From Opitutales bacterium (GTDB taxonomy: Bacteria > Verrucomicrobiota > Verrucomicrobiia > Opitutales > Intestinicryptomonadaceae), in NCBI GenBank assembly GCA_017526045.1, contig JAFXRX010000136.1:1-6981 (forward strand): DNA of 6,981 nucleotides, read 5' to 3'. The notes beneath the pieces are model-generated. The model was not told where the DNA came from. It saw only the letters and a list, made by a program, of their open reading frames with translations, and made no database searches. Each line of letters begins with the position of its first letter. Positions within the stretch are counted from its first letter, which is position 1. This document shows, one piece after another, positions 1-6,831 of the stretch. A program made the position numbers and the translations under genes.

Positions 1-672
1 CCAGTCGGTGAGGGCGTCGGGCCCCGAGGCGTCGTCGCAAGCGCACATTTTCGTGCGGAATTGCGGATGCCGCGCGATAGCTTTTTGTATTGAGCCCGTG
101 CGCACGGAGGGCACGCCGCAGACGAGCGCAACGTACGTTTTTTGCATGTCACGCTCCGAAAACATTTTGACGAGATTGTAGTAAGCCTCGTCGGTCTTTG
201 CCATAATCATTACCCCCGAAGTTTCCTTGTCGAGGCGGTGGACAATCCCCGGGCGCATCGCCCCGCCCGCAAGGCTTAGCTTGCCGCCGCAGTGGTGCAT
301 CATCGCATGGCACAATGTATCCTCGCCCGTTCCGCTGCCCGGGTGCACTGTCATTCCCGCGGGCTTGTTTACCACAACAATGTCGGCATCTTCATGCAAA
401 ATTTCAACGGGGATGTTTACAGGCTTTACCTCCGATGGCGGAAGGTCGGGCATTGCAACTGCAACAATGTCGCCCGCCTCCAAAATGCGCTTTTTTAAAA
501 TCGGCTCGCCGTTTATTTTTACGCCGCCGTTTTTAAAGCTTTCCTCGAGGCGCGAGCGGGAAATTTCCGCTGCCAAAAACGCGGAAAGAGCCTTGTCCGC
601 CCTCGTCGGCTCCGCGCCTTCTGGGTGCGCGTACACGCGCATTTGCGGCATTTTGGGGGCGTCGGGTGTCAT
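1..672 (-). CDS. RluA-family 23S rRNA pseudouridine synthase (RluC/RluD-like), 3' end outside window
   Basis: Converts uridine to pseudouridine in RNA; relatives with this domain layout (RluC, RluD) act on 23S rRNA in the cytoplasm. The window holds the first 224 residues, open to the left edge; family members are usually about 300-330 residues, so roughly the last third is missing. Residues 23-72 look like an S4 RNA-binding domain (SRSRLEESFKNGGVKING). The catalytic domain follows: VVNKPAGMTVHPGSGTG at about 100-116, then the family signature GIVHRLDKETSG at 142-153 with the catalytic Asp at 148, and a RHPQFRTKM segment near 201-209 that matches the RluD pattern. The start ATG at 672 overlaps the def stop as ATGA, which supports this start and suggests translational coupling; Met8 and Met11 are less likely starts. 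RluC and RluD cannot be separated from this part, so I give no symbol. Family assignment is firm; the exact target uridines are inference. Confidence 0.93.
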   Translation of the reverse strand, partial: MTPDAPKMPQMRVYAHPEGAEPTRADKALSAFLAAEISRSRLEESFKNGGVKINGEPILKKRILEAGDIVAVAMPDLPPSEVKPVNIPVEILHEDADIVVVNKPAGMTVHPGSGTGEDTLCHAMMHHCGGKLSLAGGAMRPGIVHRLDKETSGVMIMAKTDEAYYNLVKMFSERDMQKTYVALVCGVPSVRTGSIQKAIARHPQFRTKMCACDDASGPDALTDW

Positions 673-1253
673 TTGTTTTTGCCTTTTAGAAAATCGCGCG
701 AGGCTCTTTTTAGCTTTTTGAGCTTTGCCGAAATTTTTAAAAGCTCTTTTGTTTGGAGCCTGTCGACAAACGTAATGCCGTCTAAATGGTCGTTTTCGTG
801 CTGAATGCAGCGCGCAAAAAGCCCGTCGCAGACAATTTCATGGCGCGCGCCCTTCAAGTCAGAATAAACTAGCCTGACCTTGTAAAAGCGCTCGACTTCG
901 CCGTAAATTGCGGGAAACGAAAGGCAGCCCTCCTCGGCGGTCTCGACGTATTCGCCCGCGTTTTCCACCTCGGGGTTTACGGCAACAAGCGGCATTGCAA
1001 GCTCCAGCGGAATTGATTTTCCGTCGAGCGTGAAGTTGCATGGCGTGTCGGCGTCGTACCTGCGGCGCATGTCGATGACAAACATCCTTTTTGAGACGCC
1101 CACTTGCGGCGCGGCAAGCCCGATGCCGTTTGCCTCGCACATCGACTCGAACATGTCGTTTGCAAGCTTTTCAAGCCCGGAATCGAAAACCTCGACTTTC
1201 TCCGCCTTCTGCTTTAAAACCGGCTCGCCGTATTTTGTTATGCGCATCTGCAT
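669..1253 (-). CDS. def: Peptide deformylase
   Basis: Metalloenzyme that removes the N-formyl group from the starting methionine of new proteins at the ribosome exit. All three family motifs are present: GIGLAAPQ at 43-50, EGCLS with the metal-ligand Cys at 110, and QHENDHLDG at 151-159, whose His152 and His156 bind the metal and Glu153 is the catalytic base. At 194 residues it is somewhat longer than the usual 165-185. The extra length comes from a segment around 66-88 before the conserved NPE at 93-95, and from a Lys/Arg-rich tail after about 170. The start ATG at 1253 lies 15 bp after the stop of the upstream gene with no clear Shine-Dalgarno sequence; a second ATG two codons in (1247) is also possible. 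Its stop overlaps the start of the pseudouridine synthase. The frequent partner gene fmt is not beside it. Identity is very secure. Confidence 0.97.
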   Translation of the reverse strand: MQMRITKYGEPVLKQKAEKVEVFDSGLEKLANDMFESMCEANGIGLAAPQVGVSKRMFVIDMRRRYDADTPCNFTLDGKSIPLELAMPLVAVNPEVENAGEYVETAEEGCLSFPAIYGEVERFYKVRLVYSDLKGARHEIVCDGLFARCIQHENDHLDGITFVDRLQTKELLKISAKLKKLKRASRDFLKGKNK

Positions 1254-1268
1254 ATCTTTTAAAAACGC

Positions 1269-1712
1269 TTATTCAGTGGGGATTTTGTTGTTTGTGCGCA
1301 CGACCAAAACGGGCTCTTTGCTCTTCACCCAAATTTTCTGCTCCTTGAAGATTTTTGCCGATCCGAATTCGCAGGCCTCCGCCACTGTGCGCACGGGGTA
1401 GCGCCTGCCCTTTACGGAACGGTTGAAGTCGTAGGCGGCAAGATGCAGCTTTTCGAGCGCGGTTGCGGGGTTGTCGTCCTCGGGGATTTGCACGACCCAG
1501 CCGGTGTAGTCGGTGTCGCCCTTGAATTTGCCCTGGGGGTCGCTCAAAATAAAGACAAACTGCTTTTTGACTGCGGGCTCTTTTTCGCCCTTCGCCTCCT
1601 CGGCAAGCTTTGTTTCGAGGTTGATGTCCTCAATGATTTTTGCGATGTCGCTCGCCCCTATTTCGGCGCGCTGCAGCACCATTTTTACAAGTTCCAAATC
1701 TACTTTTGCCAT
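1269..1712 (-). CDS. Conserved-looking hypothetical protein, 147 residues, first gene of the def block
   Basis: I do not recognise this protein. It is a full reading frame in the same direction as def, 15 bp upstream of it, and is the only good frame in the stretch, so I take it as real. Residues 1-50 look mainly helical and charged (LELVKMVLQRAEIGASDIAKI, then an acidic/lysine-rich linker). Residues 51-80 look beta-rich (FVFILSDPQGKFKG, then TGWVVQIPEDDNPATALEKL), followed by a helix near 83-97 and a basic patch KGRRYP at 101-106. The C-terminus has another strand-like run (KIWVKSKEPVLVVRT, 126-140). There is no signal peptide, no membrane segment and no catalytic motif I can name, so it is probably a small soluble cytoplasmic protein. 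The start ATG at 1712 has no Shine-Dalgarno match. Its position ahead of two translation-related genes hints at a related role, but this is context only. Confidence 0.75.
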   Translation of the reverse strand: MAKVDLELVKMVLQRAEIGASDIAKIIEDINLETKLAEEAKGEKEPAVKKQFVFILSDPQGKFKGDTDYTGWVVQIPEDDNPATALEKLHLAAYDFNRSVKGRRYPVRTVAEACEFGSAKIFKEQKIWVKSKEPVLVVRTNNKIPTE

Positions 1713-1761
1713 TGTTTTGCCGGATTTTAAATGATGTTCTTTTTCGTAAATGCTAAGTAAA

Positions 1762-1791
1762 AAAATCTGCCTTATTTCCGATAAAAGTCAA
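1762..1791 (-). promoter_or_regulatory. Candidate sigma-70-like promoter for the leftward block
   Basis: The -35 box is TTGACT (1791-1786) and the -10 candidate is GATTTT (1767-1762), 18 bp apart. The -35 box is good but the -10 box matches only half of TATAAT. A transcription start near 1755 would fit the short leader to the ATG at 1712. Low confidence, as the region is AT-rich and chance matches are common. Confidence 0.25.
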
Positions 1792-1843
1792 GTTATATAA
1801 AAAAGCCCCCGCCCCCGCGCAAAATTTCATTTTTCCAATAAAA

Positions 1844-1857
1844 GATTTTACAAAATC
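1844..1857. repeat. Perfect 6+6 bp palindrome with 2 bp centre, upstream of parA
   Basis: GATTTT-AC-AAAATC reads as two perfect 6 bp inverted arms around a 2 bp centre, 45 bp before the parA ATG. The geometry would suit a dimeric regulator binding site; the loop is too short for an RNA hairpin. The surrounding DNA is AT-rich, so this may be chance. Confidence 0.25.
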
Positions 1858-1902
1858 AAAAATTCAATATTAACTTGTCCGATAAAGAAAAATTTTCAGA
1901 CT

Positions 1903-2685
1903 ATGCCCGCAAAAATATTTTCGATAGCCAACCAAAAAGGCGGGGTCGGCAAAACGACGACCGCCGTAAATCTATCCGCCGCCCTCGCGCGCCGCAAAAT
2001 CAGAACGCTGCTTGTGGATATGGACCAGCAGGCGAGCGCAACAAGCGCTTTGGGCGTCGAAAAAAAGCAGGGAGCAAGCCTTTACAAAGTGATGTGCGGC
2101 GAAGGATCCGCCGCCGACAAAATCCTGCCCACGGGCCGCGACAATCTTTCAATTATCCCCTCGGAAGTCGACATCTCCGCAATCGAAGTCGAGCTTTCGG
2201 GCAGCGAAAACTATCTTTTGAGGCTCAAGGAATGCCTCGAGCCCGTAAAGCAGTCGGAGGAATTCGACGCGATAATTATCGACGCGCCGCCATCTTTGGG
2301 GCTTCTTTCGATGAACTCGCTCGCCGCCTCCGACTATCTTTTAATCGCGCTGCAATGCGAATATTTGGCGATGGAAGGGCTCGGGCAAATTCTGGGCGTT
2401 GTAGAGCAGCTGCAAAACGCGGGCGTTTCGAACTCTTTGCAGCTCGGCGGGGTTTTGATGACCATGTTCGACTCGCGCACAAACCTTTCAAAGCAGGTCG
2501 TAAAGGAAGTGCGCACGCACCTCGGCGACTACGTCTTTAAAACCATGATTCCGCGCACGGTAAGGCTTGCAGAAGCCCCGAGTTTCGGGCGCACAATTTT
2601 TGAGCACGCGCGCTGGAACGAAGGAGCGTTTGCCTACGACAAGCTAGCAAAGGAAATCATAAACCGCTTCGCCCTCAAAAAATAA
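1903..2685 (+). CDS. parA: ParA/Soj-type chromosome-partitioning ATPase
   Basis: Deviant-Walker ATPase that dimerises on ATP, binds DNA non-specifically and moves ParB-parS complexes during chromosome segregation. At 260 residues it has the usual Soj size, with no N-terminal helix-turn-helix of the P1 plasmid type. The deviant Walker A is KGGVGKTT at 12-19, with the signature Lys12 and the P-loop Lys17. Walker A' is LLVDMDQQASAT at 36-47 (Asp39, Asp41), slightly off the common DPQGNAT form. Walker B is AIIIDAPPSLG at 123-133 with Asp127. The C-terminal half carries VLMTMFDSRTNLSKQV (184-199) and the typical IPRTVRLAEAPSFG (216-229). Start ATG 1903 puts the P-loop at the normal distance; there is no Shine-Dalgarno match ahead. 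It is first in the rightward block, 7 bp before rnc. No parB follows, which is unusual for a chromosomal parA. A non-partition ParA role (orphan positioning ATPase) is possible but less likely. Confidence 0.93.
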   Translation: MPAKIFSIANQKGGVGKTTTAVNLSAALARRKIRTLLVDMDQQASATSALGVEKKQGASLYKVMCGEGSAADKILPTGRDNLSIIPSEVDISAIEVELSGSENYLLRLKECLEPVKQSEEFDAIIIDAPPSLGLLSMNSLAASDYLLIALQCEYLAMEGLGQILGVVEQLQNAGVSNSLQLGGVLMTMFDSRTNLSKQVVKEVRTHLGDYVFKTMIPRTVRLAEAPSFGRTIFEHARWNEGAFAYDKLAKEIINRFALKK

Positions 2686-2692
2686 TTTTTAA

Positions 2693-3463
2693 ATGATAAC
2701 GCTAAGAGGCTACATAAAGAGCTTGATGAAGAGGCGCGCCGTCCGCAAGGGGCTTAAAAAGCGCAGGAAAATTCTGTCGCAAAAAGCAATCGAGCAGTTC
2801 TCCGGACTCGAAAAAAACATCGGCTACATCTTCAACGACAAGTCGCTTTTAAAGCTCGCCCTGACCCACCCGAGCTCCGTAAATTCCGCAAGCGCGCGGA
2901 TAAACTCGAACCAGCGGCTCGAATTTTTGGGGGACGCGATTTTGCAGACAATCATAAGCGACTTTGTCTACCACAACCTCGACGACAAGCAGGAAGGCGA
3001 CCTTACCCGCGCAAGAATAGCCATGACGCACGGCAAATTTTTGGCGCAGCTTGCCCAGCGCCTTAAAATTCCGGAAAATTTGATTTTGCCAAAAAAGCTC
3101 TCGCACTTGCGCGATGTGGCGTCGGCAAAGGAGGACGCATTCGAGTCGCTCGTCGGCGCGATTTACCTCGACGCGGGCTTCGAACAGGCAAAGCGGATTG
3201 TTTTGGCGTGGTACGAGGCGGCGACTTTAAACGTCGACGAAATGCTGACCTCGCAAAACCCGAAAGGCAAGCTGCAGGAGCTCGCGGCGAAAAAGTCGAT
3301 GAGCGTTAAATACCGCCTCGCCTCGCAGTCGGGTCCCGACCACGACAAGAAATTCGAGATGGAAGTTTTGATTGATGATGTCCCCTACGCTTCGGCGACG
3401 GCGTCCTCCAAAAAAGAGGCTGAAATAAAAGCGGCGCAAATCGCCCTTGAAAAGTTTGTATGA
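2693..3463 (+). CDS. rnc: Ribonuclease III
   Basis: Double-strand-specific endoribonuclease that processes rRNA precursors and some mRNAs and acts as a dimer. The catalytic domain spans about 37-180: signature NQRLEFLGDAIL at 73-84, EGD at 101-103 and EDAFESLVGAIYLDAG at 147-162. By alignment with E. coli RNase III from memory, the metal-binding residues Glu41, Asp45, Asp114 and Glu117 correspond to Glu77, Asp81, Asp148 and Glu151, all kept. E. coli Glu38 is replaced by Gln74. A double-stranded RNA-binding domain follows, about 188-256 (NPKGKLQELAAK to the KKEAEIKAAQIALEKF helix). At 256 residues it is longer than E. coli's 226 because of about 30 extra N-terminal residues that are highly basic. 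ATG 2693 sits 7 bp after the parA stop; an internal ATG at 2726 (Met12) would trim the extension but keep most of its charge. The stop overlaps the mfd start. Identity is very secure. Confidence 0.97.
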   Translation: MITLRGYIKSLMKRRAVRKGLKKRRKILSQKAIEQFSGLEKNIGYIFNDKSLLKLALTHPSSVNSASARINSNQRLEFLGDAILQTIISDFVYHNLDDKQEGDLTRARIAMTHGKFLAQLAQRLKIPENLILPKKLSHLRDVASAKEDAFESLVGAIYLDAGFEQAKRIVLAWYEAATLNVDEMLTSQNPKGKLQELAAKKSMSVKYRLASQSGPDHDKKFEMEVLIDDVPYASATASSKKEAEIKAAQIALEKFV

Positions 3464-6400
3464 TCAGCGCGAAGCCAAACCCACGCACAAAGACATTTTT
3501 CTATCCCAATATGGCGCAGGCGGCGTTCGCGTCGGCGGTTTCAAACATCTGCGCCAACAAGCCCGGCGTAAAAATAATTTTGTGCGAAACCTCCGGCGAG
3601 TGCGAAAGGCTCTACGCAAAAATGTCGGCGTTTTTGAAAATGGAAGGCTGCGCGGGCGACGTCAGAATTTTGCCGAAGCTGCCCCCGCGCGAAGACCCCG
3701 ACAGCTTCGAGGCGTACTGCGAAAGAGTCGGCACTCTCAACGCCGCGGCTTCGGGGCTGGACACAATCGTGATAACGACCCCGGACGCCATCCTTTCAGA
3801 AACGCCCGCGCAGGCGGAGCGCATGGAGCTCAAAAAAGGCGCGAATATTTCAATGGAAAGCCTGCGCAGGCGGCTCGTCGATTTCGGATACTACAACGAG
3901 GTGCTCTGCGAGGGCCCCGGGCAGTTTGCAATGCGCGGCGGAATTGTGGACATCTACCCCATCGCCTCGCGCACGCCTTTTAGAATAGACTTTTTCGGGG
4001 ACGAAATCGACTCAATCCGCCCCTATGACCCCGACACGCAGCTAAGCGACGGGCAAAGCGCAAACGAAATCGAAATAGACTCCTACACGACGAGCGCGGG
4101 CGTGAAAATCGCCGCGGATTTTTTAAACAAAAACCCCGCAGCCTGGATTTTTTTGGAGCCGCTGCGCCTCGCCGCCGAATACCCCGAGCAGTTCAACGTT
4201 TACGAAAAAATCGAAAGCCCCGCCCCGAATTTCCAAAAAGTTTTCGACGCGCGCCCGGGCGACGAGCTAATCGGAATATCCTCCCTTGAAGAAGGCGGGG
4301 GCATTTTCAAGTCTGCGCAAAGGATTGCCGCGAACACCGAGGACTTGTCGCAATACCGCCCGCTGCCGATGAGCGAAAGCGTCGGCGAGGAAAGAATGAA
4401 AACCGAAAACGAGCTGCGCAAAAATTTCATGGGGCGGCTTTTGGAATGGTCGCGGCAGGGCTTCCACCTTTTTATCGAGGCGGAGGGCGAAGGCGAGCGC
4501 GGGCGCATTCGGGAAATGTTTTTGGAAAGCGGCGGCGAGCCCGAAAAATGCTCGTACATAAAGCCCTTTTTCGGAGAGGGCTTTATTGTAGATTTCAAGG
4601 GCGCGCAAAGGATTTTGGGCTGGGGCGAAATTTCAAAATCCGCGCGCGGCGTCGTCTGCGCGGGCTCGCTTGAAATGTTCGGCAGGCGCATAAAAACGAA
4701 CATGGCGCCGCGCAGAAAAATGCTCTCGCGCAGGGCGGAAGTCGACGCGCTTCTGGATTTTTCGGAATTGTGCGAGGGCGACTACATCGTCCACGCAGCC
4801 CACGGCATATGCCGCTACCAGGGCTTGACGCAGATAGAGACAAACGGCGCAAAGCAGGAAGTCTTGAAGCTCGAATTTGAGGACAACGCCCACCTTTACC
4901 TGCCGCTTCACAAGTCGCATTTGATAAGCCGCTACATAGGGCTCGACAAGCGCGCGCCAAAGCTTTCAAGGCTCGACTCGCGCTCGTGGATAAAAGTCCG
5001 CACCGCCGCGGAAACCGCCGCGCTCGACTACGCCGCCGAGCTTCTGGACATCCAGTCGCGCCGCGAAATCGCCGAGGGCTACCAGTTCCCCGAGGACGGC
5101 GAATGGCAGGAGGCGTTCGAAAGCTCGTTTGAATTTGTGGAAACCCCCGACCAGCTGCGCGCGATAAACGAAGTTAAGGCCGACATGCGCTCGAGCGCGC
5201 CAATGGACAGGCTCATCTGCGCGGACGTCGGCTTTGGCAAGACCGAAATCGCAATCCGCGCGGCGTTTAAATGCGCGCTTGCGGGCAGGCAGGCGGCAAT
5301 CCTCTGCCCCACCACAATCCTTTGCCAGCAGCATTTCAAAACATTCAAAGAAAGAATGGCGGCTTTCCCGATAGTCGTCGAAATGCTCTCGCGCTTCCGC
5401 AAGCCAAAAGACGCTTCCCGCGTGAAAGAGCAGCTCGCCTCAGGCAAAATCGACATAATTATCGGCACCCACGCGCTGCTTGCCTCCGACGTGAAATTCA
5501 AGGATTTGGGGCTTCTTGTAATCGACGAGGAGCACCGCTTCGGCGTAAAGCACAAGGAAAAAATCAAGCATCTGCGCGAGGGCATCGACGTGCTCACAAT
5601 GAGCGCGACGCCCATTCCGCGCACCCTCTACTTCGCGATGATGGGCGCAAAAACAATAAGCATAATCGAAACCCCGCCCAAAAACCGCTTCCCCGTCGAG
5701 ACAATCGTGAGGGAGTACGACGAGGACTTGATAAAGGGCGCGGTAGAGCGCGAGGTTTCAAGGCAGGGACAGGTTTTCTACCTGCACAACCGCGTAAAGA
5801 CGATAGAGGCGACCGCCGAAAAGCTAAAAAAAATGTTCCCAAAACTTCGCATCGGCGTCGGCCACGGGCAGATGAACGAGCGCGAGCTCGAAAAGCTCAT
5901 GTCGGAGTTTATGGACGGCAAATACGACATTTTGGTCTGCACCACAATCATCGAGTCGGGGCTCGACATACCAAACTGCAACACCATAATTATCGAGGGC
6001 GCGGACAAGTTCGGGCTCGCCCAGCTCTACCAGCTGCGCGGCAGGGTCGGACGCTTCACGCGCAAGGCGTACGCCTACATGCTGCTGCACCGCCACGCCC
6101 AGCTTGTCGAAAAAGCCCACAAGCGGCTCAGCGCGATAAGGCAGTACAACAAGCCCGGCGCGGGCTTTAGAATAGCCACGCGCGACCTGCAGCTGCGCGG
6201 CTGCGGCAACATACTCGGCGCAAAGCAAAGCGGCCACATCGCATGCGTTGGCTTTGACATGTACTGCTCCCTCTTAAAGCAGAGCATCGCGCGGCTAAAG
6301 GGCGAAAAGAGCGCGGCGGGAATAAGGGCGGGCGTCGCGCTCGATTTCATATGCCTGGGCGAAGGCGGCAAAAAAAGCGCGGCAATCGAAAAGGCGTCAA

Positions 6401-6831
6401 ACATGTTCGAGGAGCTCAAGGCAATCCAAATAATGAACGACAAAGTGCAAATCGCGCCCGCCTACATCCCCGAAGACTACATTCCCCAAGCGCAGCTGAG
6501 GGTCGACATCTACCGCCGCTTGGAGCTCTGCGCAAGCGAAGAGGAAATCGGCCGCATCAAAAAGGAAATGCTCGACCGCTACGGCAAAATCCCGCAAAGC
6601 GTCGAGATTTTGTTCTATCTTTCGCAAATACGAATTGCGGCGGAAATCGCGGGCATTTCGAAAGTCGAAACCGAGGGCGCGAAGCTAAAGCTCAGAATAG
6701 CCAACCCCGCCGCGGTCGAGTTTGTCCGCATAAACGGCAATTTTCCCCGCTTGACGAAAACAAATTCAGTCGGCAGACTTGAAGAGATTTTAAATTTTTT
6801 GAAAAACGTCTATCCATCTATCCGGAAATGA
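3460..6831 (+). CDS. mfd: Transcription-repair coupling factor Mfd
   Basis: ATP-driven DNA translocase that pushes stalled RNA polymerase off damaged DNA and recruits UvrA for nucleotide excision repair. It is full length at 1123 residues (E. coli 1148). The N-terminal UvrB-like module includes MRGGIVDIYP and FRIDFFGDEIDS; Arg159, Arg175 and Phe179 match the E. coli UvrA-contact residues Arg165, Arg181 and Phe185. A CarD-like RNA-polymerase-interacting domain runs about 437-510 (EGDYIVHAAHGICRYQG). The RecG-like motor follows: Walker A ADVGFGKT at 588-595, DEEH at 689-692, MSATPIPRTL, TTIIESGLDIP and QLRGRVGR at 858-865. Next come the TRG-type RDLQLRGCGNILG and the C-terminal regulatory domain D7 (IPEDYIPQAQLRVDIYRRLE onward). 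The usual first Gly of Walker A is Ala here, which the P-loop pattern allows. Start and stop each overlap a neighbour as ATGA, so coupled translation with rnc and the next gene is likely. Long frames inside it on other strands are shadows. Confidence 0.98.
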   Translation: MISAKPNPRTKTFFYPNMAQAAFASAVSNICANKPGVKIILCETSGECERLYAKMSAFLKMEGCAGDVRILPKLPPREDPDSFEAYCERVGTLNAAASGLDTIVITTPDAILSETPAQAERMELKKGANISMESLRRRLVDFGYYNEVLCEGPGQFAMRGGIVDIYPIASRTPFRIDFFGDEIDSIRPYDPDTQLSDGQSANEIEIDSYTTSAGVKIAADFLNKNPAAWIFLEPLRLAAEYPEQFNVYEKIESPAPNFQKVFDARPGDELIGISSLEEGGGIFKSAQRIAANTEDLSQYRPLPMSESVGEERMKTENELRKNFMGRLLEWSRQGFHLFIEAEGEGERGRIREMFLESGGEPEKCSYIKPFFGEGFIVDFKGAQRILGWGEISKSARGVVCAGSLEMFGRRIKTNMAPRRKMLSRRAEVDALLDFSELCEGDYIVHAAHGICRYQGLTQIETNGAKQEVLKLEFEDNAHLYLPLHKSHLISRYIGLDKRAPKLSRLDSRSWIKVRTAAETAALDYAAELLDIQSRREIAEGYQFPEDGEWQEAFESSFEFVETPDQLRAINEVKADMRSSAPMDRLICADVGFGKTEIAIRAAFKCALAGRQAAILCPTTILCQQHFKTFKERMAAFPIVVEMLSRFRKPKDASRVKEQLASGKIDIIIGTHALLASDVKFKDLGLLVIDEEHRFGVKHKEKIKHLREGIDVLTMSATPIPRTLYFAMMGAKTISIIETPPKNRFPVETIVREYDEDLIKGAVEREVSRQGQVFYLHNRVKTIEATAEKLKKMFPKLRIGVGHGQMNERELEKLMSEFMDGKYDILVCTTIIESGLDIPNCNTIIIEGADKFGLAQLYQLRGRVGRFTRKAYAYMLLHRHAQLVEKAHKRLSAIRQYNKPGAGFRIATRDLQLRGCGNILGAKQSGHIACVGFDMYCSLLKQSIARLKGEKSAAGIRAGVALDFICLGEGGKKSAAIEKASNMFEELKAIQIMNDKVQIAPAYIPEDYIPQAQLRVDIYRRLELCASEEEIGRIKKEMLDRYGKIPQSVEILFYLSQIRIAAEIAGISKVETEGAKLKLRIANPAAVEFVRINGNFPRLTKTNSVGRLEEILNFLKNVYPSIRK

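Larger units (their letters stand above)
1713..1902. promoter_or_regulatory. Divergent AT-rich control region between the def block and parA
   Basis: This 190 bp stretch is the only sizeable non-coding DNA in the window and separates two divergent gene blocks, so it should carry both promoters. On the minus strand, TTGACT (1791-1786) is a 5/6 match to the sigma-70 -35 box. The best partner is a poor GATTTT (1767-1762) at 18 bp spacing, which would leave a leader of about 45 nt before the ATG at 1712. On the plus strand, TATAAA at 1796-1801 resembles a -10 box but lacks a good -35 box; it would give a leader of nearly 100 nt for parA. Other contents are an 8 bp TTATATAA palindrome (1793-1800), a C-rich run (1805-1820) and a GATTTT/AAAATC palindrome (1844-1857). 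I see no open frame here with coding character. The promoter role is sound by layout; the individual boxes are tentative. Confidence 0.55.

Noticed and set aside
227..721. 164-codon plus-strand frame over the pseudouridine synthase
   Set aside because: The minus strand carries the complete S4 and HRLD signatures here, so this frame is a shadow.
1801..1820. Possible intrinsic terminator on the minus strand (G-rich run followed by six T)
   Set aside because: The G-rich run cannot fold into a stem with itself, and no gene ends just upstream on that strand.
1875..2540. 221-codon plus-strand frame overlapping the start of parA
   Set aside because: It lies in another frame of parA, is very rich in Arg/Ala and shows no domain; a shadow of GC-rich codons.
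4200..4703. 167-codon minus-strand frame antisense to mfd
   Set aside because: Ser/Pro-rich antisense shadow with no conserved features.
5079..5624. 181-codon minus-strand frame antisense to mfd
   Set aside because: Ser/Arg/Leu-rich shadow with no recognisable motif; the opposite strand codes for Mfd motifs throughout.
5826..5833. Run of eight A in mfd as a possible frameshift or slippage site
   Set aside because: The reading frame continues through intact conserved motifs on both sides, and no stimulatory structure is evident.
5271..6170. 299-codon plus-strand frame inside mfd
   Set aside because: Low-complexity Arg/Gly/Ala/His translation in the alternate frame of a perfectly conserved Mfd motor region.
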